From the NCBI RefSeq assembly GCF_003330765.1, contig NZ_CP024903.1, positions 1,922,001 through 1,986,000 on the forward strand: a DNA stretch of 64,000 nucleotides, given 5' to 3'. Shown here in pieces: positions 44,112 to 53,122 of this stretch. Position 1 is the stretch's first letter; each line of letters opens with the position of its first letter. A program made the translations under genes and the position numbers. A model generated the notes under the pieces. It did no database searches and was not told the origin of the DNA. It was given only the letters and a program-made list of their open reading frames with translations. Source of the DNA: Burkholderia pyrrocinia. Its GTDB lineage: Bacteria > Pseudomonadota > Gammaproteobacteria > Burkholderiales > Burkholderiaceae.

Positions 44112-45496
44112 TGGCGGAACACCTCGGCGAGCGTGTCCTCGACGCCGTAGTACGCGGCGCGCGCCGCGAACGCCGGCCGCAGCGACGACGCCTCGAACAC
44201 GCCCTTGACCGCGTCGCGCGTCGTGTCGCCGTCCTGACGGAACGTGAACAGGTCCTGCGTGATGACCACCTCGCCCTCCATCCCGACGATCTCGGTAATC
44301 CGCGTCACGCGCCGCACGCCATCGCGCATCCGCTCGACCTGCACGAACAGGTGGACGGCGCTCGCGATCTGGCGCCGGATCGACAGCAGTTGCAGGTTCG
44401 CGTTCGCCATCATCACCATGCTTTCGAGGCGGCTGATCGCGTCGCGCGGCGAGTTCGCGTGGATCGTCGTCATCGAGCCGTCGTGGCCGGTGTTCATCGC
44501 CTGCAGCACGTCGAACGCCTCCGGGCCGCGGATCTCGCCGAGCACGATCCGGTCGGGCCGCATCCGCAGCGCGTTGCGCACGAGGTCGCGCTGCGAGATC
44601 CCGCCGAGCCCCTCGGTATTCTCCGGCCGCGTCTCGAGGCTGACGACGTGCGGCTGTTGCAGCTGCAGCTCGGCGGCGTCCTCGATCGTCACGATCCGCT
44701 CGTGCTCCTCGATATGCTGCGACAGCGCGTTGAGCAGCGTCGTCTTGCCCGAGCCGGTGCCGCCCGAGATCACGACGTTCAGCCGGCACACGCACGCGAC
44801 CTTCAGCGCCTGCAGCATCGCCGGCGAGATGTTGCCCTGCTGCGCCATGCGCGCGAGCGTGATGTCGCGCTTCGCGAACTTGCGGATCGAGATCGACGGG
44901 CCGCGCATCGCGACCGGTGGCAGCACGACGTTCACGCGGCTGCCGTCGGCGAGGCGCGCGTCGACCATCGGGCTGCTCTCGTCGACGCGGCGGCCGATCG
45001 CCGCCGCGATGCGCTGCGCGACGCTCGTCACGTGCGCGTTGTCGCGAAACTTCAGCGTCGTCAGCTCGAGCCGCCCGGCACGCTCCACGTAGACCTGGTC
45101 GGGCCCGTTGACGAGGATGTCGGTGACGGTGTCGTCGGCGAGCAGCGGCTCGATCGGCCCGACGCCGAACATGTCGTTCAGAATCGCGTCGACGATCAGC
45201 ACCTGCTCGCCGGCCGTGATCTTCAGCTGTTCGCGCTCGACCGTGTGCGCGGCGACCTGCTCGATGCCGGTGCGCACCTCGTCGCGCGTCTTCATCAGCG
45301 CCGCCGACATGTTCATCGATGCGAACACCGCCGAGCGGATCGCATCGAACTTGCCGGAGCGGATCAGCGCCTCGTGGCTGTCGGCCGCCGCGCTCGCGCG
45401 GGTCGGCATCGGCGTGGGCACGGGCGGGCGCTGCGCGGCCGGGTCCGCGGCGGGCGCGGGGTCCGCCGGCGGCCGGTTTCGGGTACCGAACTTCAC
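44108..45496 (-). CDS. tadA: Tad secretion ATPase TadA (CpaF)
   Basis: A 462-residue type II/IV secretion ATPase. Walker A GGTGSGKT at 245-252, Asp box VTIEDAAELQLQ near 270, Walker B region RIVLGEIRG at 316-324 and His box TGHDGSMTTIHAN at 336-348 are all intact. It powers both extension and retraction of Flp pili in better-studied systems. A Pro-rich linker of about 35 residues precedes the domain. The GTG start at 45494-45496 has a GGAGGACAG site and overlaps the tadZ stop by four bases. Confidence 0.95.
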   Translation of the reverse strand: MKFGTRNRPPADPAPAADPAAQRPPVPTPMPTRASAAADSHEALIRSGKFDAIRSAVFASMNMSAALMKTRDEVRTGIEQVAAHTVEREQLKITAGEQVLIVDAILNDMFGVGPIEPLLADDTVTDILVNGPDQVYVERAGRLELTTLKFRDNAHVTSVAQRIAAAIGRRVDESSPMVDARLADGSRVNVVLPPVAMRGPSISIRKFAKRDITLARMAQQGNISPAMLQALKVACVCRLNVVISGGTGSGKTTLLNALSQHIEEHERIVTIEDAAELQLQQPHVVSLETRPENTEGLGGISQRDLVRNALRMRPDRIVLGEIRGPEAFDVLQAMNTGHDGSMTTIHANSPRDAISRLESMVMMANANLQLLSIRRQIASAVHLFVQVERMRDGVRRVTRITEIVGMEGEVVITQDLFTFRQDGDTTRDAVKGVFEASSLRPAFAARAAYYGVEDTLAEVFRQ

Positions 45497-46707
45497 GATC
45501 CTGTCCTCCACTTGACGAAGCGCGCGTACCACGGCTCGGCAACGGTCGTCGATTCGCCGGTGATGCCGTTCGCGAGCAGCCGGATCTCGTCGACGAAGCC
45601 GCGGCGCTTCGCGCTGTCGATCGGCTCGCCGAGGTTTTCCGCGACGGCGAGCGTCTGCGGCTCGTGCGGCAGTTCGTGCAGCTTCACCTGGCCGAACGCG
45701 TCCTCGAAATCGGCCGGCTCGACACGCCCCGCGACCGGCACCAGCGGGTTGTTCAGCACCATCGACAGCGTCCGCTCGCCGGGCAGCTCCCGCATGAAAC
45801 GCGCGAGCCGCGCCGCTTCGTACGCGGCGTGCACCGACCGGTCGGCGACGACGTAGACGAGATCGGACGCTTCGAGCGCGTCCTCGAACAGCGTGCCGGC
45901 CCGGTTGCCGACGTCGAACAGCACGTAATGGAAGCGATCCTTCAGCATGTCGACCAGGCGCGTGATCGACGCGTCGCGCAGCGGCGCATCGGCGCCGTAC
46001 GCCAGCTCGGCCGACAGCACGTGCAGCCGGTCGCCCTTGGTCACGAACATGCGCTCGAACAGCGCGTCGTCCGGCCGCTGGTCCATGTTCAGCAGCTCGA
46101 TCAGCCCGTTGTTGCTGGACAGCCCGAGCATCGAATTCGCGCCACCGCCGTACAGATTCAGGTCGACGTACGCGACGCGCCGGCGCTTTTCGCCCGCCAG
46201 GCAGCGCGCGAGGCTCACCGCGATCGTCGTCACGCCGACGCCGCCGCGCGCGCCGACGAAGCTCACGGTCTTGCCGGTGCGCGCCTGCACGACCGACTCC
46301 GTCGCGGTCAGCGCGCGCCGCATCAGCTCGACCGTCAGCGGCTTCACGATGTAGTCCTGCACGCCGATGCCGAGCAGGTTGCGGAACAGCCCGACGTCGT
46401 TCTGCATGCCGATCGCAATGACCCGCACCGACGGGTCGCACACGTCGGCGAGCCGCATCAGGTCCGACACCGGCAGCACCGAATCCGACACGTCGACGAT
46501 GAGCTGGCGCGGCGAGCGTTCGTTCTGCTGCAGCAGGCGGATCGCATCGTCGCAGGTGCCCAGCTGCAGATGCGCGCGCGCGATCGACAGATCCCGCGCG
46601 ACGCGCCGGATCACGTCCTCGCTGCCGGGATCGGACACGACCGCGACGAGATCCGCCGCTCCGGCGACGGCGGCGCGCTTGGCGTTCTGGCGGGCGAGGA
46701 CTTTCAT
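45493..46707 (-). CDS. tadZ: Tad localisation ATPase TadZ (CpaE)
   Basis: A 404-residue protein. A receiver-like domain (about 18-135) is followed by a MinD/ParA-type ATPase domain (about 145-390) whose deviant Walker A reads GARGGVGVTTIAVSLAR, where Thr-Thr follows the usual Gly-Val and the expected Lys is Val. RVAYVDLNLYGGGANSML and HYVLFDVGNRAGTLFED follow. CpaE/TadZ places the pilus machine at a pole. Acceptor-like residues of the receiver part look incomplete. It is followed by tadA with a 4-base overlap. Confidence 0.92.
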   Translation of the reverse strand: MKVLARQNAKRAAVAGAADLVAVVSDPGSEDVIRRVARDLSIARAHLQLGTCDDAIRLLQQNERSPRQLIVDVSDSVLPVSDLMRLADVCDPSVRVIAIGMQNDVGLFRNLLGIGVQDYIVKPLTVELMRRALTATESVVQARTGKTVSFVGARGGVGVTTIAVSLARCLAGEKRRRVAYVDLNLYGGGANSMLGLSSNNGLIELLNMDQRPDDALFERMFVTKGDRLHVLSAELAYGADAPLRDASITRLVDMLKDRFHYVLFDVGNRAGTLFEDALEASDLVYVVADRSVHAAYEAARLARFMRELPGERTLSMVLNNPLVPVAGRVEPADFEDAFGQVKLHELPHEPQTLAVAENLGEPIDSAKRRGFVDEIRLLANGITGESTTVAEPWYARFVKWRTGS

Positions 46708-46733
46708 GGCGGCTCGCGAATGCGTGGTGAAAA

Positions 46734-47117
46734 TCAGCGACCGGGCGACCCGGTCGTCGTCAGCGTCTTGGCCGACGCCGGCTGCTTGACGCGATCCTCG
46801 ACGTAGCGGCGCACCGCGCCGGCCGCCACCTCCGCGTCGGCGCCGCCGTACGGCACGGGCGCGACGAGATCCTCGGGCCGCGCGAGCATCGCCGCGAGGT
46901 TCCGGTAGGTCGCGCAGCCGAACGGCACGCCCGCGCGCCCGAAGCCCGCATCGACGAGATGGGACGGCTGCATCAGCTTCGCGCAGTCGGGCGGCACCGC
47001 GTGCACGCCGTCGAAGCCTATCGACGACGCATCGGGCAGGTTGATCGGCGGCGGCGCGGACAGGCATCCGGCAAGCGCCAGCGGTATCAGCGTGGAAACG
47101 ATGGTTCGAATGCGCAT
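46734..47117 (-). CDS. short CpaD-like (RcpB) pilus lipoprotein
   Basis: A 127-residue lipoprotein: signal IVSTLIPLALAGC ends in a lipobox. A CpaD-like core follows: FGCATYRNLAAMLARPEDLV. CpaD proteins are usually around 200 residues; the N-terminal part here is shortened, so it keeps mainly the conserved C-terminal motif. It lies between rcpA and tadZ with gaps of 16 and 26 bases, the usual place for cpaD/rcpB. Its role is presumably outer-membrane gating of the secretin (inference). Confidence 0.8.
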   Translation of the reverse strand: MRIRTIVSTLIPLALAGCLSAPPPINLPDASSIGFDGVHAVPPDCAKLMQPSHLVDAGFGRAGVPFGCATYRNLAAMLARPEDLVAPVPYGGADAEVAAGAVRRYVEDRVKQPASAKTLTTTGSPGR

Positions 47118-47133
47118 GAGCCGCTCCCCGAAG

Positions 47134-48522
47134 TCAGTAGACGAAGCCCGCGGCACCGACGAGGCGCGGCGTGTCGCCCGACAGCAGGTCGAGCCCGAGA
47201 TTGCGCTGCACCGCGAACTCCAGATCGCTGCTCGGCCGCGCGACGGTGTCGATCGCCTGCTCGAGCTGGCCGGGCCCGGTCGGCTGCACGATGTATGGCG
47301 TGACGATCACGACCACCTCGGTCTTGTTGTCCTGGAAATTCTTCGACGAAAACAGCCGGCCGATGATCGGCAGCCGGCCGAGCCCCGGGATCTGCGACAC
47401 GGTGTCGGCCGTCTGGCTCTGCAGCAGCCCGCCGATCGCGAAGCTCTGCCCGCTCGACAGCTCGACCGTCGTCTCGACGCGTCGCACGGTGAGCGCCGGC
47501 ACCCTGATGCTGCCCGTCGTCACACTGTTGCTCGCGTCGACCTCGCTCACTTCCGGCCGCACTTTCAGGCTGATGCGGTTGTCGGAGAGCACGGTCGGCG
47601 TGAAGTCGAGCGATACGCCGAACGGCTTGTACTCGACCGTGATCACACCCGTGTTGCCGCTCTGCGCAACCGGGATCGGAATCTCGCCGCCCGCGAGGAA
47701 GCTCGCCGTCTCGCCCGACATCGCGGTCAGATTCGGCTCCGCGAGCATCGTGATCAGCCCTTCCTGATCGAGCGCGTCGAGCACGACGTCGATCGACCAG
47801 CGTCCCGCGCGGAAGCCGCCGAGCACCGAGAATGCGCCGGTCGGCGACAGGTTGAACAGGCCGTTCGTCGGGTCGAACAGCGTGCGCCCGTTGAACAGAC
47901 CGCCGACGAAGTTGCCGGCGGCGCCGAGAGAGCTCCAGTTGATGCCGAGCTGCTGCGTGATGTTGCGGCTCACCTCGGTCACGCGCACGCGCAGGTTGAC
48001 CTGGATCGGCCGCGACAGCGTGAGCCGGTTGACGATCTTCTCCTTGTCGTGCAAGTACGGCGCGAGCGACTGCATCACGGCGTCCGCGTCGGCCGGGCTC
48101 GGCACCTTGCCCGACACCATCAGCGAGCCCGGCGCGCCGGACACGGACAGCTTCATCTGCGGGAAGCGGCTGTCGAGCACGCCCTGCAGCGACGCGGTGT
48201 CGACCTGCACGATCACCGTCTTGCGCAGGATCGGCCGATGGTTTGCCCCCAGCGCGATCAGCGTCGTCGTGCCGGCCTTCTTGCCGAACACGAACACGGT
48301 GCGCGGCGACGGCACCTGGACGTCGGCGATGGTCGGATCGGCGACGAAGATCGCGCTCGCGGGCTCCGGCAGCGACAGCATGTCGCCCTTGCCGGTCGCG
48401 ATCGACAGCGGCGCGCCGGCGTCCGGCGCGCGCGTGCCGTGCGTGACTTGCGCAAGCGCGACGCCGGGCGCGGCGATGCAGGCCACGCACCACAGAGCGA
48501 TCCAACGAACCATGCGCACCAT
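47134..48522 (-). CDS. rcpA: Tad outer-membrane secretin RcpA (CpaC)
   Basis: A 462-residue secretin. Signal peptide of about 24 residues; an N-terminal N0-like domain (SIATGKGDMLSLPEPASAIF, VPSPRTVFVFGKKAGTTTLI); a BON/N1-type segment; and a C-terminal secretin domain with LNWS-like INWSSLGAAGNFVGG, GEIPIPVAQSG and PGLGRLPIIGRLFSSKNFQD. It forms the outer-membrane pore for the Flp pilus. ATG at 48520-48522 follows CAGGAAAAC. Confidence 0.93.
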   Translation of the reverse strand: MVRMVRWIALWCVACIAAPGVALAQVTHGTRAPDAGAPLSIATGKGDMLSLPEPASAIFVADPTIADVQVPSPRTVFVFGKKAGTTTLIALGANHRPILRKTVIVQVDTASLQGVLDSRFPQMKLSVSGAPGSLMVSGKVPSPADADAVMQSLAPYLHDKEKIVNRLTLSRPIQVNLRVRVTEVSRNITQQLGINWSSLGAAGNFVGGLFNGRTLFDPTNGLFNLSPTGAFSVLGGFRAGRWSIDVVLDALDQEGLITMLAEPNLTAMSGETASFLAGGEIPIPVAQSGNTGVITVEYKPFGVSLDFTPTVLSDNRISLKVRPEVSEVDASNSVTTGSIRVPALTVRRVETTVELSSGQSFAIGGLLQSQTADTVSQIPGLGRLPIIGRLFSSKNFQDNKTEVVVIVTPYIVQPTGPGQLEQAIDTVARPSSDLEFAVQRNLGLDLLSGDTPRLVGAAGFVY

Positions 48523-48584
48523 GCGTTTTCCTGTCGTCCCGCCTTCCCGTCATATTCCGGCCGCCGCGCGGCCGGCCCGAACCG

Positions 48585-49610
48585 TCACTGCGGCGCCGTC
48601 CGCGCCAACTGCGCCGCCGCATCCGCGCTGCCGTTGCCGGCGGCCGGCACGCCGGACAAGCCCGGCAGCCCCGCCGGCAGCGGCGGCACGCCCGGCACAC
48701 CGACGCCCCCACCACCACCGCCGCGCGAGCCGTCGTCGATCGACGAGCCGCGATAGATCACGACCGTGTTGCCCTGCCATGGCGTGCGCGCGCCGGCACC
48801 CGCTGCGGCGCTCGGCGCGCGCGTCGCGTCGCGGAACGCGCGCGACACGTCGCCGGCCCACACGGGCGGCGTGTCGGGCTCCTGCTCGTCGCCGCCTGCG
48901 GGCTGCCGGCGGTCGCTCGTCGCGAAACTGCGCAGCGCGAGCGACAGCGAGCCGAGACGCGTCGCGACCAGCACGACCTGCGCGGTGCGCGGCGCGACTT
49001 CGAGCGTGACCGTGCGCGCACGCGCGGTCGCGTTCGCATCCGCCGCACTGGCAGCCTGCTTCGCGCGCTGGAATTCCGAGCCGACCGCCAGCACGCGTGC
49101 GCGCCGCACGACCGTCTCGGCCTCGAAGGCACCCGGCGACGCTGACGTGCCGCCGATCTGCTGGGTCAGCAGCACGTCGACGAAATCGCCCGGCTGGATC
49201 AGGCCGGCGTTGCCGGACACGTCGTCGACCGGCACCGAGATCGCGCGCATGCCGGGTTGCAGCGCAGCCGCGAGGAAGTCCGGCGCACCGGCCGAAATCA
49301 CGTTCTCCGCGCGAATCGGCGCGCCCGCGCTCACGCGGTTGCGCAGCAGCGCGCCCTTCAGGTCCGCGCCGGGTTGCGACTCGACGAACGCGCCCGGCGG
49401 AACCTGCGCATGCGGGATGCGCTTCCACGCCAGGTCGTTGTCGCGCAGCAGCAGCCCTTCCGGCAGATCGGCGGCCGCGACGCGCACGCGCTCCTCCACG
49501 GCTTCGCCGGACGGCTGCGTCGTCGACGCGGCAACGTACAGTTCACGCAGGATGAAGGCGCCGATGCCGGCGGCGATGATCAGCGCGGCCATTCGCAAGG
49601 GTTTGGGCAT
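48585..49610 (-). CDS. rcpC: Tad assembly protein RcpC (CpaB)
   Basis: A 341-residue periplasmic protein. One N-terminal helix (MAALIIAAGIGAFILRELYV), a SAF-like beta-clip domain (VRVAAADLPEGLLLRDNDLA, KGALLRNRVSAGAPI) and the CpaB core GMRAISVPVDDVSGNAGLIQ then PGDFVDVLLTQ. The C-terminal 70 residues are low-complexity Gly/Pro-rich. It is thought to stabilise the secretin. It follows tadV after 18 bases. Confidence 0.9.
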   Translation of the reverse strand: MPKPLRMAALIIAAGIGAFILRELYVAASTTQPSGEAVEERVRVAAADLPEGLLLRDNDLAWKRIPHAQVPPGAFVESQPGADLKGALLRNRVSAGAPIRAENVISAGAPDFLAAALQPGMRAISVPVDDVSGNAGLIQPGDFVDVLLTQQIGGTSASPGAFEAETVVRRARVLAVGSEFQRAKQAASAADANATARARTVTLEVAPRTAQVVLVATRLGSLSLALRSFATSDRRQPAGGDEQEPDTPPVWAGDVSRAFRDATRAPSAAAGAGARTPWQGNTVVIYRGSSIDDGSRGGGGGGVGVPGVPPLPAGLPGLSGVPAAGNGSADAAAQLARTAPQ

Positions 49611-49628
49611 CGCGGCGTGCGCCCCCCG

Positions 49629-50108
49629 CTAGGTGAGCGTGACGGCGTGCGGCCACGGCGCCCACACGGCGAGCGCGCCGCCGAGCGCGAGCGCGACGCC
49701 GTACGGCGCGCCGCGCACTGCGACCGGATGCACGGGCGCGGTGCGCCGCTGCCATGCGCCGGCCGCGATCATCGCAACGCCACAGATGACGCCGCCCGCG
49801 CCGACGGTCGTCAGCACCGGAAACGCCAGCGCCGGGCCGGCCCACAGGAACACCGCCGCCGCCAGCTTGACGTCGCCGCCGCCGATCCAGCCGGCGTGAC
49901 GAAACCAGCCGAACAGCAGCAGCATCGCCGCGGCGGTCGCGACGTGGCCCCCGACCGGCCCGATGCCGTCGCGCGCGAGCGCCGCCGCGACGAAGTACAG
50001 CATCGCGAACGTCAGCACCGCGCGATTCGACAGGCGCCGGGCGCGGACGTCCTGCACCGCGAGCGACGCGAGCACGATCGTCGCCACCGACTGCACGAGG
50101 GTGAGCAT
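49629..50108 (-). CDS. tadV: prepilin peptidase TadV (CpaA)
   Basis: A 159-residue aspartic peptidase of the A24 family in its short form: about five helices, first Asp20 in LAVQDVRARRLSN and second Asp79 in the GxGD motif IGGGDVKLAAAV. It lacks the N-methylation domain of PilD, as usual for TadV. It cleaves Flp and the TadE/TadG pseudopilins. Its start lies 90 bases after the flp stop. Confidence 0.92.
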   Translation of the reverse strand: MLTLVQSVATIVLASLAVQDVRARRLSNRAVLTFAMLYFVAAALARDGIGPVGGHVATAAAMLLLFGWFRHAGWIGGGDVKLAAAVFLWAGPALAFPVLTTVGAGGVICGVAMIAAGAWQRRTAPVHPVAVRGAPYGVALALGGALAVWAPWPHAVTLT

Positions 50109-50198
50109 GTGGAAAGCCGTCCGTCAGCGCGCCCCCGGCAGGATACGGTCGACCGCTGCGGATCGGTGTGCTCGTCGGCGGCGCGCGGGGTCAAGGGA

Positions 50199-50381
50199 TC
50201 AGATCAGGCTGGTCACCTTCGAAATCAGTGCCGAGAACACGCTCGGCAAGCCGCCCGACGTACTGCTGAGAATCGTGCCGACCGCCGCCAGCGCGACCAC
50301 GACGATGCCTGCGAGCACCGCATATTCGAGCGAGCTGACACCACGTTCGTCGTTCAGCAGGGACTTGACGTATTGCAGCAT
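50199..50381 (-). CDS. flp: Flp-type major pilin
   Basis: A 60-residue prepilin. The leader MLQYVKSLLNDERG ends at Gly14, followed by VSSLEYAVLAGIVVVALAAV, which is the Flp signature (Gly, then Glu at +5 and Tyr at +6) and the pilin helix. The C-terminal part is short and Ser/Gly-rich. It is the only flp gene in the locus and the first gene of the operon. The start at 50379-50381 follows a GCGGAGG site. A good promoter lies about 240 bases upstream. Confidence 0.95.
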   Translation of the reverse strand: MLQYVKSLLNDERGVSSLEYAVLAGIVVVALAAVGTILSSTSGGLPSVFSALISKVTSLI

Positions 50382-50630
50382 GACAACCTCCGCGTGACGG
50401 GGCCGACGGTCGACCGTTTAACGTAAAGGCGTTGCGTTGCCCCGGCGGCTACGCCTGTCGTTCGCCCCAAACGCGATTCATGCGGACGGCCTGCACATCG
50501 GGCCGCTCACATCCCTCGGGGTCCACTCGATCGCTGCGACGCACGGCATGAAACGAACGCGACTACAGTTTCATTGGCGCGCCTGTTGCGCCGCCGGCTG
50601 GCACGATGCCGACAGCGTTGGTTCGTTTTG

Positions 50631-50659
50631 GGTATAGACAATTTTTCGGACGATTTCAA
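50631..50659 (-). promoter_or_regulatory. sigma-70 promoter for the Tad operon
   Basis: On the minus strand TTGAAA (50654-50659) and TATACC (50631-50636) are separated by exactly 17 bases. The transcript would start near 50624 and carry a leader of about 240 bases before flp, long enough for post-transcriptional control. No other equally good promoter was seen before flp. Confidence 0.6.
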
Positions 50660-51013
50660 ATAATTTAGCGTCGGAATGTATTTTTGGATAGCACCCTGAA
50701 ACGATGAAATCAGGTGGTGTAGCTCGCGCATTTATTTCACGCTTCAACCGATGTTTCTGAAAGAATGTCAACGGTTGAGGCGCGCGATTTTCCATGCCGG
50801 ATATCGGCTTTTCGCAACAAGCTAGTGGCCTGTTTTTATTCAATTTTTCAGTATGTGCAGCGGGTTCGCGCGCGTCATTTCAATTGGCTGAACGGCGGAA
50901 TCGATCGGTAATTCATTCGCGCCTCGCTCAGTCCATCCGGCAAAAAAACGACAAGGTCGGAACGTATTGCCGATACCTGCCTGACACCTGTCCACGTGGG
51001 TCGCTGCCGAAAG

Positions 51014-51032
51014 GATTGCCGAATCGGCAATC
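51014..51032. promoter_or_regulatory. 19-bp palindrome in the AT-rich region
   Basis: GATTGCCGA and TCGGCAATC flank a single A. It could be an operator or, as RNA, a hairpin. A second perfect palindrome, AATCCGATCGGATT, follows at 51060-51073 with a partial copy GATCGGATT after it. Neither is adjacent to a start codon. Confidence 0.45.
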
Positions 51033-51160
51033 GATCGTTCAGTCGCGCGGTGCATGAACAATCCGATCGGATTCCTGATCGGATTTCCGAATACGCGACG
51101 CGAATCCCGTGACACGACGGTCGCCCGCCGAAACCCGCCGGCTCCGGCGCGCCGTTGCGC

Positions 51161-52822
51161 TCAATCCAGCCACACGCCGTCGAACCGGTGCCCGCCGAGC
51201 GGCGAGAACGTCAACCCGTGTACGCGCTTGGATACCGGCAGCGACACGATCGACGTCGCGATCGGCGTGAACGGCACCTGGTCCTTGAACACGACCTGCG
51301 CCCGTTCATACAGCGCCGTGCGCTTCGCGACGTCCGCATTCGAACGCGCTGCGTCGACCAGCCGTTCGAAGTCCTGATTGCACCACTTCGCGAGGTTGCT
51401 GCCATGCACCGCGTCGCAGCCGAGCAGCGTGCCGAGCCAGTTGTCGGGGTCGCCGTTGTCGCCCGACCAGCCGTACAGGATCGCGTCGTGCTGCCCGTCG
51501 TGCTTCGCGCGGCGGTTGTATTCGCCCCATTCGTAGCTGACGATCTTCGCGCGCACGCCGATCTTCGCCCAGTCCTGCTGGATCAGCTGCGCCATCAACT
51601 GCGCATTCGGGTTGTACGGGCGCTGCACCGGCATCGCCCACAGCGTCAGGTCGAAGCCGTTCGGGAACCCGGCCTGCGCGAGCAGCGCCTTCGCCGCGGC
51701 CGGATCGCGCGGCGCATCCTTCAGGCGCGGGTTGTACGACCATTGCGACGGCGGCATCGGGTTCGTCGCGATCTTCGCGTCGCCATTGAAGACGGTCTTC
51801 ACGATCGCCGTCTTGTCGATCGCGATGTCGAGCGCGCGCCGCACGTCGACGCGATCGAGCGGCGCATGCTGCGTGTTGTACGCGACAAAGCCGACGTTGA
51901 AGCCCATCCCCGAGAACAGCGCCAGCTTCGGGTCGCGCCGAACCGTGTCGAGATCGGCCGGCCGCGGGAACGCCGACACCTGGCACTCGCCGGCCACCAG
52001 CTTCTGCAGGCGCGCGGCCGGATCGGGCGTGATCGCGAACACGAGGCGCGCGAGCTTCACGTCGTCCGGTTTCCAGTAGTCGGGGTTCGCGTCGTAGCGG
52101 ATCAGCGCATCCTTCTGGTACGTGCGCAGCAGGAACGGCCCCGTGCCGACCGGAAACTGGTTGATGTCGGCTTCGCGATGGCGCGCCGCGAGCTGCGATG
52201 CATATTCGGCCGACAGGACCGACGCGAACGCCATCGCGAGGTTGCGCACGAACACGACGTCGGGCGACTTCAGCACGAAGCGCACCGTGTAGTCGTCGAC
52301 CTTCTCGATGCGCTCGACGTTGCGGTCGAAACCGAGATCGCTGAAATACGGGAAGCTGGCCGGGTAGGCCTTGCGGAACGGATCGTCCGGGTCGAGCATC
52401 CGGCGGAACGTGAATACGACGTCGTCGGCCTGGAACAGCCGCGTCGGCTTGAACCACGCGGTCGTCTGGAACTTCACGCCGCGCCGCAAATGGAATGTGA
52501 TCACGCGCTGGTCGGACGACACGTCCCAGCTCGTCGCGAGCGACGGTTCGAGATCGAGCGTGCCGCGCTTGAACTGCACGAGCCCGTTGTAGATCGTGTA
52601 CGTGCTCGCGTCGAAATCGGTGCTCGTCGTGTGCTGGCCCGGATCGAAGCCGGCCGGGCTGCCTTCGGTGCAGTACACGAGCGTCTTGCCGGCCGGCGCG
52701 GCAACGGCATGCGTCGCCGCGCCGGCAAGCAGCAGCGACGCGACAAGGCAGCGGAGCGCGGCAGCGGCGCGCGTGGCGCCACGCGCACGACGCGCGGCTA
52801 ACGAAACGAAAGCGTTCTTCAT
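51161..52822 (-). CDS. peptide/dipeptide ABC substrate-binding protein (DppA-like)
   Basis: A 553-residue periplasmic binding protein of the SBP-bac-5 family. A signal peptide with an Arg-rich start ends near ATHAVAAPA. KTLVYCTEGSPAGFDPGQHT and TSTDFDASTYTIYNGLVQFK open the mature domain, matching DppA closely, and NGFDLTLWAMPVQRPYNPNA lies in the C-terminal lobe. It binds di- or oligopeptides or related solutes such as haem or 5-aminolevulinate. No DppB, C, D or F gene is next to it, so it is an orphan that must use a remote transporter. Confidence 0.9.
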   Translation of the reverse strand: MKNAFVSLAARRARGATRAAAALRCLVASLLLAGAATHAVAAPAGKTLVYCTEGSPAGFDPGQHTTSTDFDASTYTIYNGLVQFKRGTLDLEPSLATSWDVSSDQRVITFHLRRGVKFQTTAWFKPTRLFQADDVVFTFRRMLDPDDPFRKAYPASFPYFSDLGFDRNVERIEKVDDYTVRFVLKSPDVVFVRNLAMAFASVLSAEYASQLAARHREADINQFPVGTGPFLLRTYQKDALIRYDANPDYWKPDDVKLARLVFAITPDPAARLQKLVAGECQVSAFPRPADLDTVRRDPKLALFSGMGFNVGFVAYNTQHAPLDRVDVRRALDIAIDKTAIVKTVFNGDAKIATNPMPPSQWSYNPRLKDAPRDPAAAKALLAQAGFPNGFDLTLWAMPVQRPYNPNAQLMAQLIQQDWAKIGVRAKIVSYEWGEYNRRAKHDGQHDAILYGWSGDNGDPDNWLGTLLGCDAVHGSNLAKWCNQDFERLVDAARSNADVAKRTALYERAQVVFKDQVPFTPIATSIVSLPVSKRVHGLTFSPLGGHRFDGVWLD

Positions 52823-53122
52823 GGTGGCGGAGAGAAAGGATGGCTGTCATGCGAATGACGACCGCCGATCTTCGCGCGCATCTCGCCGATCGCTTACCAA
52901 TTAATTCGGCGTTGCTTATCGTGGCGGATGCATCCCGCTGCCCGGGCATGGAAATGGCCATGCGAGCGCCGGCGGACCGGCCGGCAGCCCGGTCGCGCCA
53001 CCGCCTTCCGGCCCCCTGCAGACTCGCGCGAAATGGCGCATCGTATCGGCTGGCAAACGCCGGCACGGGCGCGCCGGGATCCGCCCGGCGCCGTCGCGCC
53101 GCCGATTCCTGGAGGACACACG
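52823..53122. other. divergent gap between the DppA-like and DUF427 genes
   Basis: A 300-base divergent region. It contains the ribosome sites of both genes and a short AT-richer patch TTACCAATTAATTCGG (52896-52911) that may lie in the promoter of either. No gene is supported. Confidence 0.35.

Larger units (their letters stand above)
50382..51160. other. AT-rich regulatory region upstream of the Tad locus
   Basis: About 780 bases with no supported gene. The stretch from about 50620 to 51100 is much richer in A/T than anything else in the window. It includes a sigma-70 type promoter toward flp, two perfect palindromes near 51014-51073 and several A/T runs. Frames of 85-90 codons on both strands exist but lack ribosome sites. 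The region also forms the 3' side of the peptide-binding-protein gene; a CGCCGG/CCGGCG hairpin at 51136-51149 might terminate that gene. Confidence 0.6.

Noticed and set aside
40923..46441. Large fused frames across tadE/tadD and tadB/tadA
   Set aside because: They arise because stops are rare in GC-rich DNA; the real genes are separate with 4-base overlaps.
50794..51115. Two overlapping frames of 85-92 codons in the AT-rich region
   Set aside because: Neither has a ribosome site, and compositions look random. The region fits regulatory DNA better.
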